Below the pieces are notes generated by a model. It did no database searches and was not told where the DNA came from. It saw only the letters and a list, made by a program, of their open reading frames with translations. Positions 16,271-25,201 of a stretch of 64,000 bases of DNA are shown here, piece after piece. Position numbers and translations under genes: made by a program. How positions within the stretch are numbered: the first letter of the stretch is position 1; each line of letters begins with the position of its first letter. The DNA lies in assembly GCF_963975345.1 (NCBI RefSeq), contig NZ_CAXBGE010000013.1:1-64000 (forward strand), in the 5' to 3' direction. This DNA comes from Maricaulis sp963975345. Lineage in GTDB: Bacteria; Pseudomonadota; Alphaproteobacteria; Caulobacterales; Maricaulaceae.

Positions 16271-18136
16271 ATGACGATGCTGAAACACCTTCTGACCGGC
16301 GCCGCGAGCGCTGCCCTGCTCGCCGCCTGCTCCGGTCCGGCCAGCGCGCCGCCCGCTGGCACCAGTGAAGCGGCCCAAGCCCCGGCCGAGCCGAGCGCCC
16401 AAGCGGTTGCCTCTGCTGAAACGGTGCGTCTCAACGCCTGGTTCGAAGAAGTGTTCCAGCGCGATGTCGACCGTTCGCCGATGCGCCAGACCTTCCTCGG
16501 CCGCAAGACCAGCTATGACCAGTGGGACGATGCCTCGCCGGAAACGGAACTGGAGGACTATCAGCTTGGCCAAGCCGATCTGGCTTACATGCAGGCGAAT
16601 TTCGACTTCGACGCGCTCGACGACAGCGCCCAGATTTCCTGGCGCCTGTTCGAATACAATGCCGAGCGGGCAACCGAGGGTCAGCGTTGGGTCGATCACG
16701 GCTACACCTTCACGCAGCGTTCGGGACCGCACATGAATGCGCCGACCTTCCTGATCAATAATCACCGCATCGACAACACCGAGGACGCCGAGGCCTATAT
16801 CGGCCGCCTGCGCAATATGGGCCCCTATCTCGACCAGAACATCGCCAATGCGCGCCGCTCACTGGCGCTCGGCATTTCCACCCCGCTCTGGACCTATCCG
16901 CAGATGATCCAGACAGCGCAAAACATCGTCACCGGTGCGCCGTTCGACGATGGCGCAGACAGCCCGCTGATGGCGGATTTCCGCAGCAAGGTCACGGCGC
17001 TGGACCTGCCGCAAGCCGAGCAGGACCGCCTGCTGGCCGAAGCCGCGACCGCGCTGCGTGATGTCGTGGCACCGGTCTATGGCCGTGTCATCGAACTGTT
17101 CGAGGAGGAGCAGGCGAGCGCCACCGAGGATGACGGGGTCTGGAAGAGCCCGGATGGCGGGGAATATTACAATTACCTGCTCAATGGCTATACGACGCTG
17201 GATATTTCCGCCGAAGAGATCCACCAGTTGGGCCTCTCCGAAGTCGCGCGCATTCATGGCGAGATGCAAGCCATCATGGACCAGGTCGGCTTCGAGGGCT
17301 CCTTGCAGGACTTCTTCGAATTCATGCGGACCGATCCGCAATTTTACTATTCCAATGACGAGGCCGGCCGCACCGCCTATCTCGCCGACGCCACCGCGCT
17401 GATCGACACGATGCGTGAGGCTCTGCCGCAAATGTTCGACACCTTCCCGCGCGCGGCGCTGGAAGTGCGCCGGGTCGAGCCTTTCCGCGAAGCTTCTGCT
17501 GGCAAGGCCTTCTATAACCGTCCGGCGCCTGATGGGTCACGGCCGGCCTATTATTACGCCAATCTGCGCGACATGGCCGACATGCCGACCTATCAGATGG
17601 AAGCGCTCGCCTATCATGAGGGCATTCCAGGCCACCACATGCAGCTGGCCATCATGCAGGAGCTCGAGGGCGTGCCGGCCTTCCGCCGCTTCGGTGGCTA
17701 TACTGCCTATACCGAGGGTTGGGGGCTTTACAGCGAAAACCTGCCGCGCGATTTCGGCTTTTATTCCGACCCGTATTCCGACTTCGGCCGTCTGGCGATG
17801 GAGCTGTGGCGCGCCTGCCGCCTCGTGGTAGATACCGGCATTCACTATCACCAGTGGACGCGTCAGGAAGCGATCGATTATCTCGCCGAAAACACACCCA
17901 ATCCGCAGGGCGATGTCGAGAACGCGATTGAGCGCTATATTGTCTATCCCGGCCAGGCCAATGCCTACAAAATCGGCATGTTGGAAATCCTGCGCCTGCG
18001 GGCCCATGCCGAGGCCGAGCTGGGCGACGCCTATGACATCCGTGCCTTCCACGATGCGGTCCTGTCAGAAGGTGCCCTGCCGTTGCAAATCCTCGACGAA
18101 CAGGTCGAAGCCTATATCGCCGCCACGCCTCACTAG
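16271..18136 (+). CDS. DUF885 family lipoprotein, predicted zinc peptidase-like (copy 3)
   Basis: The 621-residue third paralogue has lipobox LAAC after MTMLKHLLTGAASAAL. HEGIPGHH is at about 449-456, followed by YTEGWGLYSENLPRDFG, so the presumed metal ligands are kept. It differs more from copies 1 and 2 in the N-terminal 150 residues (DYQLGQADLAYMQANFDFDAL, RSGPHMNAPTFLINNHRI). ATG 16271 follows GGGGA by 5 nt. It ends before a good bidirectional terminator that separates it from fliE. Confidence 0.87.
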   Translation: MTMLKHLLTGAASAALLAACSGPASAPPAGTSEAAQAPAEPSAQAVASAETVRLNAWFEEVFQRDVDRSPMRQTFLGRKTSYDQWDDASPETELEDYQLGQADLAYMQANFDFDALDDSAQISWRLFEYNAERATEGQRWVDHGYTFTQRSGPHMNAPTFLINNHRIDNTEDAEAYIGRLRNMGPYLDQNIANARRSLALGISTPLWTYPQMIQTAQNIVTGAPFDDGADSPLMADFRSKVTALDLPQAEQDRLLAEAATALRDVVAPVYGRVIELFEEEQASATEDDGVWKSPDGGEYYNYLLNGYTTLDISAEEIHQLGLSEVARIHGEMQAIMDQVGFEGSLQDFFEFMRTDPQFYYSNDEAGRTAYLADATALIDTMREALPQMFDTFPRAALEVRRVEPFREASAGKAFYNRPAPDGSRPAYYYANLRDMADMPTYQMEALAYHEGIPGHHMQLAIMQELEGVPAFRRFGGYTAYTEGWGLYSENLPRDFGFYSDPYSDFGRLAMELWRACRLVVDTGIHYHQWTRQEAIDYLAENTPNPQGDVENAIERYIVYPGQANAYKIGMLEILRLRAHAEAELGDAYDIRAFHDAVLSEGALPLQILDEQVEAYIAATPH

Positions 18137-18158
18137 GCCCGGCGAAAGCACAGCATGA

Positions 18159-18190
18159 AAAAGGCCGTCCGAGCAATCGGGCGGCCTTTT
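18159..18190. terminator. Bidirectional rho-independent terminator
   Basis: AAAAGGCCG ... CGGCCTTTT, with CCG/CGG pairing inside and AGCAAT in the loop, gives a GC-rich stem flanked by A- and T-runs. It serves DUF885 copy 3 (plus) and fliE (minus), which converge here. Confidence 0.85.
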
Positions 18191-18214
18191 GAATACGCGC
18201 TGTCTGCAGCCAGA

Positions 18215-18529
18215 CTAGATCGGCATGCGCAGGATTTCCTGGTAGGCGCGGACCACTTCATCGCGGACGGCGACCATGGTTTCCAGCGAGATTTCGGCGG
18301 CCGAAACCGCTGTCGCGACATCGACCAGCTCGGCTTGGCCGGTCGCCGAGGCGGCGGTCATCTGCTCGGCATGGCCGAGCGAGCCGGAAGTGTTGTTGAT
18401 CGCATCTGTGACCAGGCTGCCGAAATTGAATTCCGGGGCCTCGGCCTTGTCGTCACCACCGCCAGCAACATTCTGGGCGGAACGGATCGCGGCCTGATAG
18501 GCCTGTACTCCGGTGAGATCACCTGCCAT
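18215..18529 (-). CDS. fliE: Flagellar hook-basal body complex protein FliE
   Basis: The 104-residue protein is the MS-ring to rod junction subunit. The C-terminal half carries the family pattern (DVATAVSAAEISLETMVAVRDEVVRAYQEILRMPI). It is secreted by the export gate without a cleaved signal. It ends the flgB-flgC-fliE operon, 43 nt downstream of flgC. Confidence 0.95.
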   Translation of the reverse strand: MAGDLTGVQAYQAAIRSAQNVAGGGDDKAEAPEFNFGSLVTDAINNTSGSLGHAEQMTAASATGQAELVDVATAVSAAEISLETMVAVRDEVVRAYQEILRMPI

Positions 18530-18572
18530 GGGATTAATCCTTCAAACTCGTTCTGAGCCAGTTCTGCGACGG

Positions 18573-18986
18573 TTAGCGGCGCAGGAGATCAAGCGCACGC
18601 TCCTGCATGCGCCGGCTGTTTTCAATCATGTTCAGATTGGCTTCATAGCTGCGCATGGCTTCGCGCATATCCATCATTTCCACCAGCATATTGACGTTGG
18701 AGGTACGGATATAACCATCCGCATCGGCGGCCGGGTGGCCCGGATCGTATTCGAGTGTGAAGGCCGACTGGTCATGGGCGACATCACTCATCCGGACGCG
18801 GTTGACACCGGTGACGCGGTCAAGCTCATTGTTGAACACCGGGATCTGACGCTGATACGGATCGCCACCCGGCTCGCGCGCCGTCGAATCGGCATTGGCA
18901 ATGTTCTCGGAAATGATCCGCATCCGGGCCGTCTGGGCCCGCATGCCGAAGGCCGAGACCTGCATGGCGTCTGAAGCGTTTCCCAT
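18573..18986 (-). CDS. flgC: Flagellar basal-body rod protein FlgC
   Basis: The 137-residue proximal rod protein has the N-terminal rod motif SAFGMRAQTARMRIISENIANADST and the C-terminal SNVNMLVEMMDMREAMRSYEANLNMIE, both of which form the coiled-coil D0 domain. Middle residues are short, as usual for FlgC. It lies 14 nt after flgB in the same operon. Confidence 0.97.
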   Translation of the reverse strand: MGNASDAMQVSAFGMRAQTARMRIISENIANADSTAREPGGDPYQRQIPVFNNELDRVTGVNRVRMSDVAHDQSAFTLEYDPGHPAADADGYIRTSNVNMLVEMMDMREAMRSYEANLNMIENSRRMQERALDLLRR

Positions 18987-19000
18987 CGTCTACTCTCCGC

Positions 19001-19414
19001 CTATCGGCCAGCCTGGCGGATCGCGGTGCGGATCAGGCCAAGGCTTTTCTGGTACAGACTGAGCGCGCTCTCATAGGCCATACGGTTTTCATTGGCCTGG
19101 ACCATCTGCTCCTCGAGCACGACGGAATTGCCATTGACGGTGGTTTCGGAATCTGGCGCATCAACCGGCTGCCACTGCCGCACCGGCGAGCTCAAATTCG
19201 GCACACCGCCCCGGCCCTGCTCCGAACGCGGGGCTGAACGGGCTTGCATCTGTTCCTGCAAACTACGCTGGAAGTCATTCTGATCGAGATCCTTGGCGAC
19301 ATAGCCGGGCGTGTTCGCATTGGCGACATTTTCCGCAATCACGCGCTGACGCTGCGTGTGGAAATTCATCGATTGGGTCAAAAGCCCCAGTACGGGAACG
19401 TCATCGGGTCGCAT
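19001..19414 (-). CDS. flgB: Flagellar basal-body rod protein FlgB
   Basis: The 137-residue proximal rod protein has the signature LTQSMNFHTQRQRVIAENVANANTPGY at the N-terminus and a C-terminal helix (ENRMAYESALSLYQKSLGLIRTAI). It is first in the flgB-flgC-fliE operon, divergent from fliO-fliP, and shares with them an intergenic region containing a perfect CtrA box. Confidence 0.96.
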   Translation of the reverse strand: MRPDDVPVLGLLTQSMNFHTQRQRVIAENVANANTPGYVAKDLDQNDFQRSLQEQMQARSAPRSEQGRGGVPNLSSPVRQWQPVDAPDSETTVNGNSVVLEEQMVQANENRMAYESALSLYQKSLGLIRTAIRQAGR

Positions 19415-19458
19415 GAGCGAATCGCCTTGTGATTAGGGTTCAGGCTGCGCCCGCACGG

Positions 19459-19473
19459 TTAACGCTGGCTTAA
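19459..19473. promoter_or_regulatory. CtrA box, perfect TTAA-N7-TTAA
   Basis: TTAACGCTGGCTTAA matches the CtrA consensus exactly and is embedded in the longer symmetry GGTTAA...TTAACC. It is 45 nt upstream of flgB and 22 nt upstream of fliO, so it could serve one or both divergent operons. Confidence 0.85.
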
Positions 19474-19495
19474 CCGCATCGGCCCACAAGGCGAG

Positions 19496-19843
19496 ATGAA
19501 GCAAAGCGTGGCCCCGTTCATGAACGACGTCGTCAATTTGAGCCAATATCTGCTCGCCCTGATGGTCCTGCTCGGCCTGCTCGGTGCGATGGGCTTCTTC
19601 GCCTATGCGGTACAGCGCGGCTGGATCCTTCAGGGCGTCACCGGCCTGCGCAGCTTGTCAGCAACGGCCCGACGCCTGGCGATCAGTGAAACCCTGATCG
19701 TCGATCCGCGCCGCCGCGTCGTCATTATCCGCTGCGACGGACGCGAACATGTACTGCTGCTCGGCGCCGAACGCGAGACCATCCTCTCCAGCACCGATGT
19801 GCCGGCGAAACCCGCATCAATCGACAGGGAAACCGGGCGATGA
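19496..19843 (+). CDS. fliO: Flagellar biosynthetic protein FliO-like
   Basis: The 115-residue protein has one membrane helix (about 15-38, YLLALMVLLGLLGAMGFFAYAV) followed by a small cytoplasmic domain with RRLAISETLIVDPRRRVVIIRCDGREHVLLLG, the FliO pattern. FliO assists FliP assembly into the export gate. Its stop overlaps fliP by 4 nt (ATGA), and the pairing fliO-fliP supports the call despite the weak conservation of this family. Confidence 0.88.
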   Translation: MKQSVAPFMNDVVNLSQYLLALMVLLGLLGAMGFFAYAVQRGWILQGVTGLRSLSATARRLAISETLIVDPRRRVVIIRCDGREHVLLLGAERETILSSTDVPAKPASIDRETGR

Positions 19844-20589
19844 AAAAAGGCCTCTGGCTCTATCTCGGCCTGTTCGTGCTGGGCGCTGCCTTGCTACTGA
19901 GCGGCGGTGCGCAGGCGCAATCCATCACCATCGATACCGGCACTGAGGGCGGACTGACCGAACGCGTGCTGCAGCTGATCGCCCTGATGACGATCCTGTC
20001 GCTGGCGCCGTCGATTGTCATCATGACCACGAGCTTCGTGCGGATCACCGTCGTGCTGTCGCTGTTGCGCACCGGGCTGGGTCTGCAACAGAGCCCCCCG
20101 AATGCAGTCCTGGTCAGCCTCGCCATGTTCCTGACCGCCTTCATCATGGCGCCGGTCTTCACCCAGTCCTATAATGAGGGCATCGAGCCCTTGTTGAATA
20201 ATGAGATCGAACTCACCGAAGCCTTCGACCTCACGACCGGCCCGGTCAAAACCTTCATGCTGATGCATACCCGCGAGGACGATCTCGGCCTGTTCATCGG
20301 CATGTCCCAAGGCGAAGTGCCCGAAACGCCCGCCGACGCCTCCTTCTTCGTCGTCGCCCCGGCTTTCATGATCTCCGAACTGCGCCGCGCGTTTGAAATC
20401 GGCTTCCTGCTCTTTATCCCTTTCCTGGTGATCGACCTCGTCGTCGCCTCGATCCTGATGTCGATGGGCATGATGATGCTGCCGCCAGTGGTGATCTCAC
20501 TCCCGTTCAAGCTGATCTTCTTCGTGCTGGTTGATGGCTGGCGCCTGGTCACCGGCGCGCTGGTACAAAGCTTCGGCACGCTCAATTAG
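19840..20589 (+). CDS. fliP: Flagellar export gate protein FliP
   Basis: The 249-residue protein has a cleavable signal peptide (MKKGLWLYLGLFVLGAALLL...AQAQ), usual for FliP. The conserved core includes LSLAPSIVIMTTSFVRITVVLSLLR, QQSPPNAVLVSLAMFLTAF and FFVVAPAFMISELRRAFEIGFLLFIPFLVIDLVVASILMSMGMMMLPP. It forms the export pore with FliQ and FliR, encoded 8 kb away in this window. It is convergent with the large TPR gene. Confidence 0.98.
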   Translation: MKKGLWLYLGLFVLGAALLLSGGAQAQSITIDTGTEGGLTERVLQLIALMTILSLAPSIVIMTTSFVRITVVLSLLRTGLGLQQSPPNAVLVSLAMFLTAFIMAPVFTQSYNEGIEPLLNNEIELTEAFDLTTGPVKTFMLMHTREDDLGLFIGMSQGEVPETPADASFFVVAPAFMISELRRAFEIGFLLFIPFLVIDLVVASILMSMGMMMLPPVVISLPFKLIFFVLVDGWRLVTGALVQSFGTLN

Positions 20590-20648
20590 CGAGCCGGCGG
20601 GCCAAGCCGTAAACCCACCTGTTCGGACCACCGTCAGCCCCAACCCGG

Positions 20649-23600
20649 TCAGGCCGGGCCGCCACCATTATTGAAGCGGGCGCGGAAGGGTTCCATGAAG
20701 GCGTCGAGCGTATCGATGCGAGCAATGCGTGTCGCCATATCCGCAAAGCGGACATCGCCGGTCGGGATATCGTCATCGGTCAGAACCTCGAAGGCTGCGG
20801 CCCGCTCGGTGGTCGCCATTGCCTCGCCATAGCGGCGCCCGAGCCGGCCGGATGACACGCGGTCTCCCGCCATGGAGTAGGCAATCGCGGCGCGCACCAA
20901 ATCGGTCTGTTCCGACGTTGTCAGCGGGGCATCGTCGAGATATCGATTGCCGAGAATGGATTCGAGCCGGCGGCCGGTATTGGGCCAGTCGCGCTGGGCC
21001 CAGGCGACATCGGCCCGCAGGCGCGCCGCGGCTGGCGACTGGTCATCTTCGATCAGCTCAAGCGCCTGCTCATGACGGCCCAGCTCGGACAGCGCCCGCG
21101 CCTCAAGCAGATAGCGTTCGTCAACCAGTTCGTCGGGCAAGCCGGCGACGCGGGAGCTGCGGATCGTGTTGAGCGCGTCCTCATAGCGATGGTCCATCAG
21201 ATAGACCACCGCCAGATCGGTCGCGACACGGGCGCGAGCCGTCGGCTCACGCAGACGGTAGGTACAATCACCGCCCTCGCCAATGCGGTGGCATTCGACC
21301 TGGTGCTGCAACAATTCCGAAGCCGGGCCGAGCAGGTCGAAAGCGATCAGACGGTCGGCCAAACGGCGGATCATGCGGTCGCCGTCTGAGCCGATCGGCG
21401 CCAGATTCTGGTATTGGTAGAAGATCGCGACCGCTTCAACCGGATCCATCCGGTCGGCCTCGCCATCGAGGAAGAGGCGGCGGAAGATCGCCGTCATGTC
21501 CTCGCCGATCCGGCGGCCCGCTTCGGTGTCGGGAAAGCGCGACTGCGCCGTCGCCATGGTTTCGAGCCCGCGCGCGAAACTGCCAGACTGGACATAGAGC
21601 TCACCGAGCAGACGCACAGTGTCGAGTTCGATCGTGTCGCCACGCCAACGGAAGCGCAGATTTTCCAGCGCGTCGATGGCAGCATCGCGGGTGATGCGCC
21701 CTTCGGCGACCTGCACCCGGTAAAGCTCGTAGAGCGCATGCGCTTCAATCGGCGGAATGCCGGACTGGGCGAGCCGGTTAAAGCGGCGGACCGCCTCGTC
21801 AATATTACCGGATTCGGCTTCGATCCGCGCCGCGACATAGGCCGCGTGCTGGCGGGTGAGATTGTCGGGCTCGCCGTCATCGACGCGATAGAGATAATCC
21901 TGCGCCGCCGCCAGATCGCCCAATTCAAGCGCGGCACGGGCCTGAGCCACGGTAAAGCGCGACCGCCATTGCGGCGAATACTGGGCGGCAACCACTTGGC
22001 CGGCGAGCAGGCGCCGGCGGGCCTCCGGCCAGCGTTCCAAACCGAGCGCGATCATGCCACGCCACAGATCGGCCGCCGGATCGACCAGCAAGCTCGGATC
22101 GGCGAGGTAATCGGAAGCGTCGTCGAACCGGTGCATCATATAGGAGGCCACAGCCTGCAAGGAGCGAACGTGGGCGTCATTCGCCAATTGGGGTTCGCGG
22201 TCGATGGCCAGTTCGAGCATGCCGAGTGCTTCTGGCGCCATGCCGCGTGCGAGCAGGAAATGCGCCAGGTTGATGCGGCTTTCCGACGTGTCCTCGAGCG
22301 CCGATTGGCGCAGGCGGGCATTCCATGCCGACGTGAACGGCCCCTCGCCCTTCCAGGCGGCAAAGTCCATCATCGCCGGCGATGTGATCACGGGGGTCTC
22401 GGCATCATCCTCGCCAGTCGGCCCCGCCAGCGGCGTCAGGTTGAGACCGCCCGGCCGGCCAATTGCGGCGCCGGACCCGATCAGGGTCAATTCAAGATCT
22501 TCGGCCACAACTTCCACCGCGCCGGCATGGGCGGAGGGCAGCAAGGCCCCACCCACGAAGTCACGCCGCGACACCAAGCCCTGCACCGGGCCGACAGCGG
22601 TCACCACGGCGATGCGGTCGCCGATGACCGGATCATCAACCCAGCGGATCGAGCGGGCCCCGTCGAGCCCGATCAAAAGCCGGCCAGGCCGGCCGATTCT
22701 GGCATCACGCCGGATCTGGATCGGACGCGGCGGCGCGTCGATCCGGTCACTGAAAACGATAATCCAGCGGCCCTGGTCAATCCGCGCCTCGGCCTGGGTC
22801 ACGCCGGAGGTCACCAGACGCAGGGCGGTATAATCAGCGCCGCGCATGACGCGCGATTGAAGGATATGACGGTCGGGCCCGTCGGGAAATTCGTCCAGCT
22901 GCAGCTCTGCAGCGGCATCGAACACGATCCAGATCGCATCACCGCGCCGGAACACGGCCGCACCTACCGGCGCAGCCCAGGGAAATTCGGCGCGCAAATC
23001 GCCATTCGCCTCAACCAGGCTGACATGAACGATGCCATCGGCAGGGACCGGGTTGATCGTCTGTTCGGTGGGCGATTCTGCCTCGGGAATGCTGGTTTCG
23101 ACTGTTTCCGCCGTGGGCGTTGCCGCGGCGGGCTCAACATCGGGATCCAGCGTCAAATGTGCCGGCCCGGCCGGCACCGGCGCGGCGTCAGCGGTGGCAA
23201 TAGGCTCCGCTTCAGCGACAGCGGGTTCGGGCGTCGGATCAGCAGCCGGACGCAGACTGTCCAGCAGCGCCGCCGCGCTGGGCGCAGCCGGATCGGGCAG
23301 ATCGATATTGACGCGAGGCCCGTCATTCCAAGCCCGCGCTTGGACGCCGGGATCCAGTTCCAGCCGCAGGGTCCAGTCATTGCCGACGCGTTCCTGCGAG
23401 GCGCTGCGCAGAAAATTCGGCGGCGACCCCGCCAATCGTCCAAGCGAAATCTCGGCCGGTTCGGAAAAGCGAATATCGGCGATATTGCCGGACTGGCTGA
23501 GTTCAAACGGCACAGCGTGCGGCCAGATTAGCTCGATGCGAGTGTATTCGGTCGTCTGACCCACGCGATACTGGACCGGGACCGGATCAAGCGGCGGCGG

Positions 23601-24083
23601 CCCGGCCGGTGTGTTGGCGGCAATCTCGGCGGCGCGGGCCGCTGCCTCCCGTTCGGCCTGCTCGCGCGGCGAAATGATCGGGGCCAAAGCGGGCGAGCCC
23701 GGCGGCGCCAGATCAATCGCGATCTGGTCATAGCTGGACGAGGTTTGGGTTTCGACCGGGCCGGTCAGGGCGATCCGGATCGTTGCGCCGTCCGTATCGA
23801 GCCGTGCCCGCGCGGCCAGCGGGCCGATATCCTCCGCCAAGGCTGAGACATCCGCCTCCAGCGGTTCACTCAAGGTAATGACCAGCACGGAATACTCGAT
23901 CGCAACCGTCGCGGTCGGATGCACTTCAGCAGCACTGTCTTCGTAATCAACGATGACGCGCGCAGTTGCGCCACTGCGCTCGACCCGAATATCGGCAACG
24001 GTTTGTGCCAGTGCGGTCGTGCTCAGGATCAGCGCGAGCAGCAAGCCGGACAGGACGGCGATATGGCTAGCCGCCTTGGGCAA
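20649..24083 (-). CDS. Large periplasmic AMIN-like/TPR protein of the fliL-fliM operon
   Basis: The 1144-residue protein begins with a signal peptide (MPKAASHIAVLSGLLLALIL...ALAQ). Residues about 28-140, 175-290 and 350-530 are beta-rich AMIN-like segments (IRVERSGATARVIVDYE; RIELIWPHAVPFELSQSG; WIVFDAAAELQLDEFPDG), joined by an Ala/Pro/Glu linker (290-350). From about 560 to the end it is an alpha-helical TPR-type solenoid (LAHFLLARGMAPEALGMLELAI and similar). The TTG start at 24083 is supported by GGAGG 6 nt upstream and overlaps the MotE-like gene by 17 nt. The operon suggests a motor- or stator-related envelope role; the function is not established. Confidence 0.72.
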   Translation of the reverse strand: MPKAASHIAVLSGLLLALILSTTALAQTVADIRVERSGATARVIVDYEDSAAEVHPTATVAIEYSVLVITLSEPLEADVSALAEDIGPLAARARLDTDGATIRIALTGPVETQTSSSYDQIAIDLAPPGSPALAPIISPREQAEREAAARAAEIAANTPAGPPPLDPVPVQYRVGQTTEYTRIELIWPHAVPFELSQSGNIADIRFSEPAEISLGRLAGSPPNFLRSASQERVGNDWTLRLELDPGVQARAWNDGPRVNIDLPDPAAPSAAALLDSLRPAADPTPEPAVAEAEPIATADAAPVPAGPAHLTLDPDVEPAAATPTAETVETSIPEAESPTEQTINPVPADGIVHVSLVEANGDLRAEFPWAAPVGAAVFRRGDAIWIVFDAAAELQLDEFPDGPDRHILQSRVMRGADYTALRLVTSGVTQAEARIDQGRWIIVFSDRIDAPPRPIQIRRDARIGRPGRLLIGLDGARSIRWVDDPVIGDRIAVVTAVGPVQGLVSRRDFVGGALLPSAHAGAVEVVAEDLELTLIGSGAAIGRPGGLNLTPLAGPTGEDDAETPVITSPAMMDFAAWKGEGPFTSAWNARLRQSALEDTSESRINLAHFLLARGMAPEALGMLELAIDREPQLANDAHVRSLQAVASYMMHRFDDASDYLADPSLLVDPAADLWRGMIALGLERWPEARRRLLAGQVVAAQYSPQWRSRFTVAQARAALELGDLAAAQDYLYRVDDGEPDNLTRQHAAYVAARIEAESGNIDEAVRRFNRLAQSGIPPIEAHALYELYRVQVAEGRITRDAAIDALENLRFRWRGDTIELDTVRLLGELYVQSGSFARGLETMATAQSRFPDTEAGRRIGEDMTAIFRRLFLDGEADRMDPVEAVAIFYQYQNLAPIGSDGDRMIRRLADRLIAFDLLGPASELLQHQVECHRIGEGGDCTYRLREPTARARVATDLAVVYLMDHRYEDALNTIRSSRVAGLPDELVDERYLLEARALSELGRHEQALELIEDDQSPAAARLRADVAWAQRDWPNTGRRLESILGNRYLDDAPLTTSEQTDLVRAAIAYSMAGDRVSSGRLGRRYGEAMATTERAAAFEVLTDDDIPTGDVRFADMATRIARIDTLDAFMEPFRARFNNGGGPA

Positions 24084-24804
24084 TCCGCGCCTCCAGCTCG
24101 GCCACAGTGTCGGGGAGATTGCTGCGCGCAGCCATCCGTTCGGTCAGAGCGGCGGCGGCTGGCGGTGTCATTTCAGCGAGAATTCCTCCGAAAGTGCGCT
24201 GTGACATGCGCGAGGCAATCTGCAATTGGGTGTCGAGATCAAGGCTGGCAATCCGGGTCGCGGCATCGCCGGCATCCATGGCTGCATACCAGACCACGAT
24301 GGCATTCATGTCCTCGGATTCGCGCTGCGTCAGCTGACCCGACAAGGTTTCGATCTGGGTGCGCAAATCATTGAGCTCGCCAATTTTGCCGTCAACGCGT
24401 TGCTCCATGGCCTGCATCAGGGCTTCGCGCGTTTCCAGTTCGCTCTCGCGCTGGTCGAGTTCAACCGAGCGGGCACGCAGACGGTAGATCACCCGTTCTT
24501 CATCGGCGGTGCGTACACCGCGCGAGATACGGTCGGCAAAGGCCGGGTCGCTGGCCGTCGGATCGACCGGCTCAGGCTCTGGCGCGGCGGGTTCCAGCGT
24601 GATTGGTCCGATCGGCGCGGCTGTGGCAGCGTCTGGTGCCGGCTCGCTCGTCTCACCCGCCGCATCGGCGGCTGGCTGTTCCATCGTCGAGGCATAGGCC
24701 TGCCACAAATCGGCGGCACCATTGGCCACAGTGATCGCTTTGATGGCGAATAGGCCGCCCATCAAAATGGCCAGGACAGCGAGCAGGCGGATCGGTTCAC
24801 GCAT
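24067..24804 (-). CDS. MotE-like flagellar protein with C-terminal MgtE-N-like domain
   Basis: The 245-residue protein has one N-terminal membrane helix (PIRLLAVLAILMGGLFAIKAI), an Ala/Pro/Glu-rich linker (about 40-90), a coiled coil (about 105-175, RARSVELDQRESELETREAL) and a C-terminal helical module (LDTQLQIASRMSQRTFGGILAEMTPPAAAALTERMA) like the MgtE-N/MotE fold. MotE is known in rhizobia as a periplasmic chaperone for the motility protein MotC. ATG at 24804 was chosen over GTG at 24807. It lies between a small membrane protein gene and the TPR gene. Confidence 0.75.
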   Translation of the reverse strand: MREPIRLLAVLAILMGGLFAIKAITVANGAADLWQAYASTMEQPAADAAGETSEPAPDAATAAPIGPITLEPAAPEPEPVDPTASDPAFADRISRGVRTADEERVIYRLRARSVELDQRESELETREALMQAMEQRVDGKIGELNDLRTQIETLSGQLTQRESEDMNAIVVWYAAMDAGDAATRIASLDLDTQLQIASRMSQRTFGGILAEMTPPAAAALTERMAARSNLPDTVAELEARIAQGG

Positions 24805-24811
24805 CACGAAT

Positions 24812-25201
24812 CTATCTCACATCCTTAAGGCCGTTGATCACGGATGAGCCAGCCCCTTCGGGGAAAATCTCGGAAGCGCGGCGACGGTGTGGCCGGCGCG
24901 AAATAGTGTCGGCGGCGCGGTCCGCCTGTCCGGTCATCAGGCGCAATTCCTCGGCCAGGACGCGGGCTTCGCGAACGCGGCCTTCGAGCACTTCGCCCGA
25001 CTCGGTGGTGGCGCGCTCGAGTGCGGCCAGACTGGCGCGGGCCCGATCAGTGGCCTCATTGAGCGCGATCACGCCTTCGCGGACCCCGTCCTGGCCGCGC
25101 TTGAGCGCGTTCAGGCGGCGATCGACCCGCCAGCACATAATGACGGCCACCAGCAACAGACCGGCGACCAGCCCCTCGAAAATCAATCCTGCGAGTGTCA
25201 T
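24812..25201 (-). CDS. Small membrane-anchored protein downstream of fliM (DUF6468-like)
   Basis: The 129-residue protein has one N-terminal membrane helix (LIFEGLVAGLLLVAVIMCW), then a cytoplasmic helical segment (RRLNALKRGQDGVREGVIALNEATDRARASLAALERAT) and a basic tail. This resembles the small proteins encoded after fliM in many alphaproteobacteria (DUF6468, from memory). The ATG overlaps the fliM stop (ATGA). It probably helps motor or C-ring assembly, but that is inference from position. Confidence 0.7.
   Translation of the reverse strand: MTLAGLIFEGLVAGLLLVAVIMCWRVDRRLNALKRGQDGVREGVIALNEATDRARASLAALERATTESGEVLEGRVREARVLAEELRLMTGQADRAADTISRRPHRRRASEIFPEGAGSSVINGLKDVR

Noticed and set aside
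21414..23531. Open frame of about 700 codons opposite the TPR protein gene
   Set aside because: Sense strand has signal peptide, ribosome site and operon context; the other strand has none.
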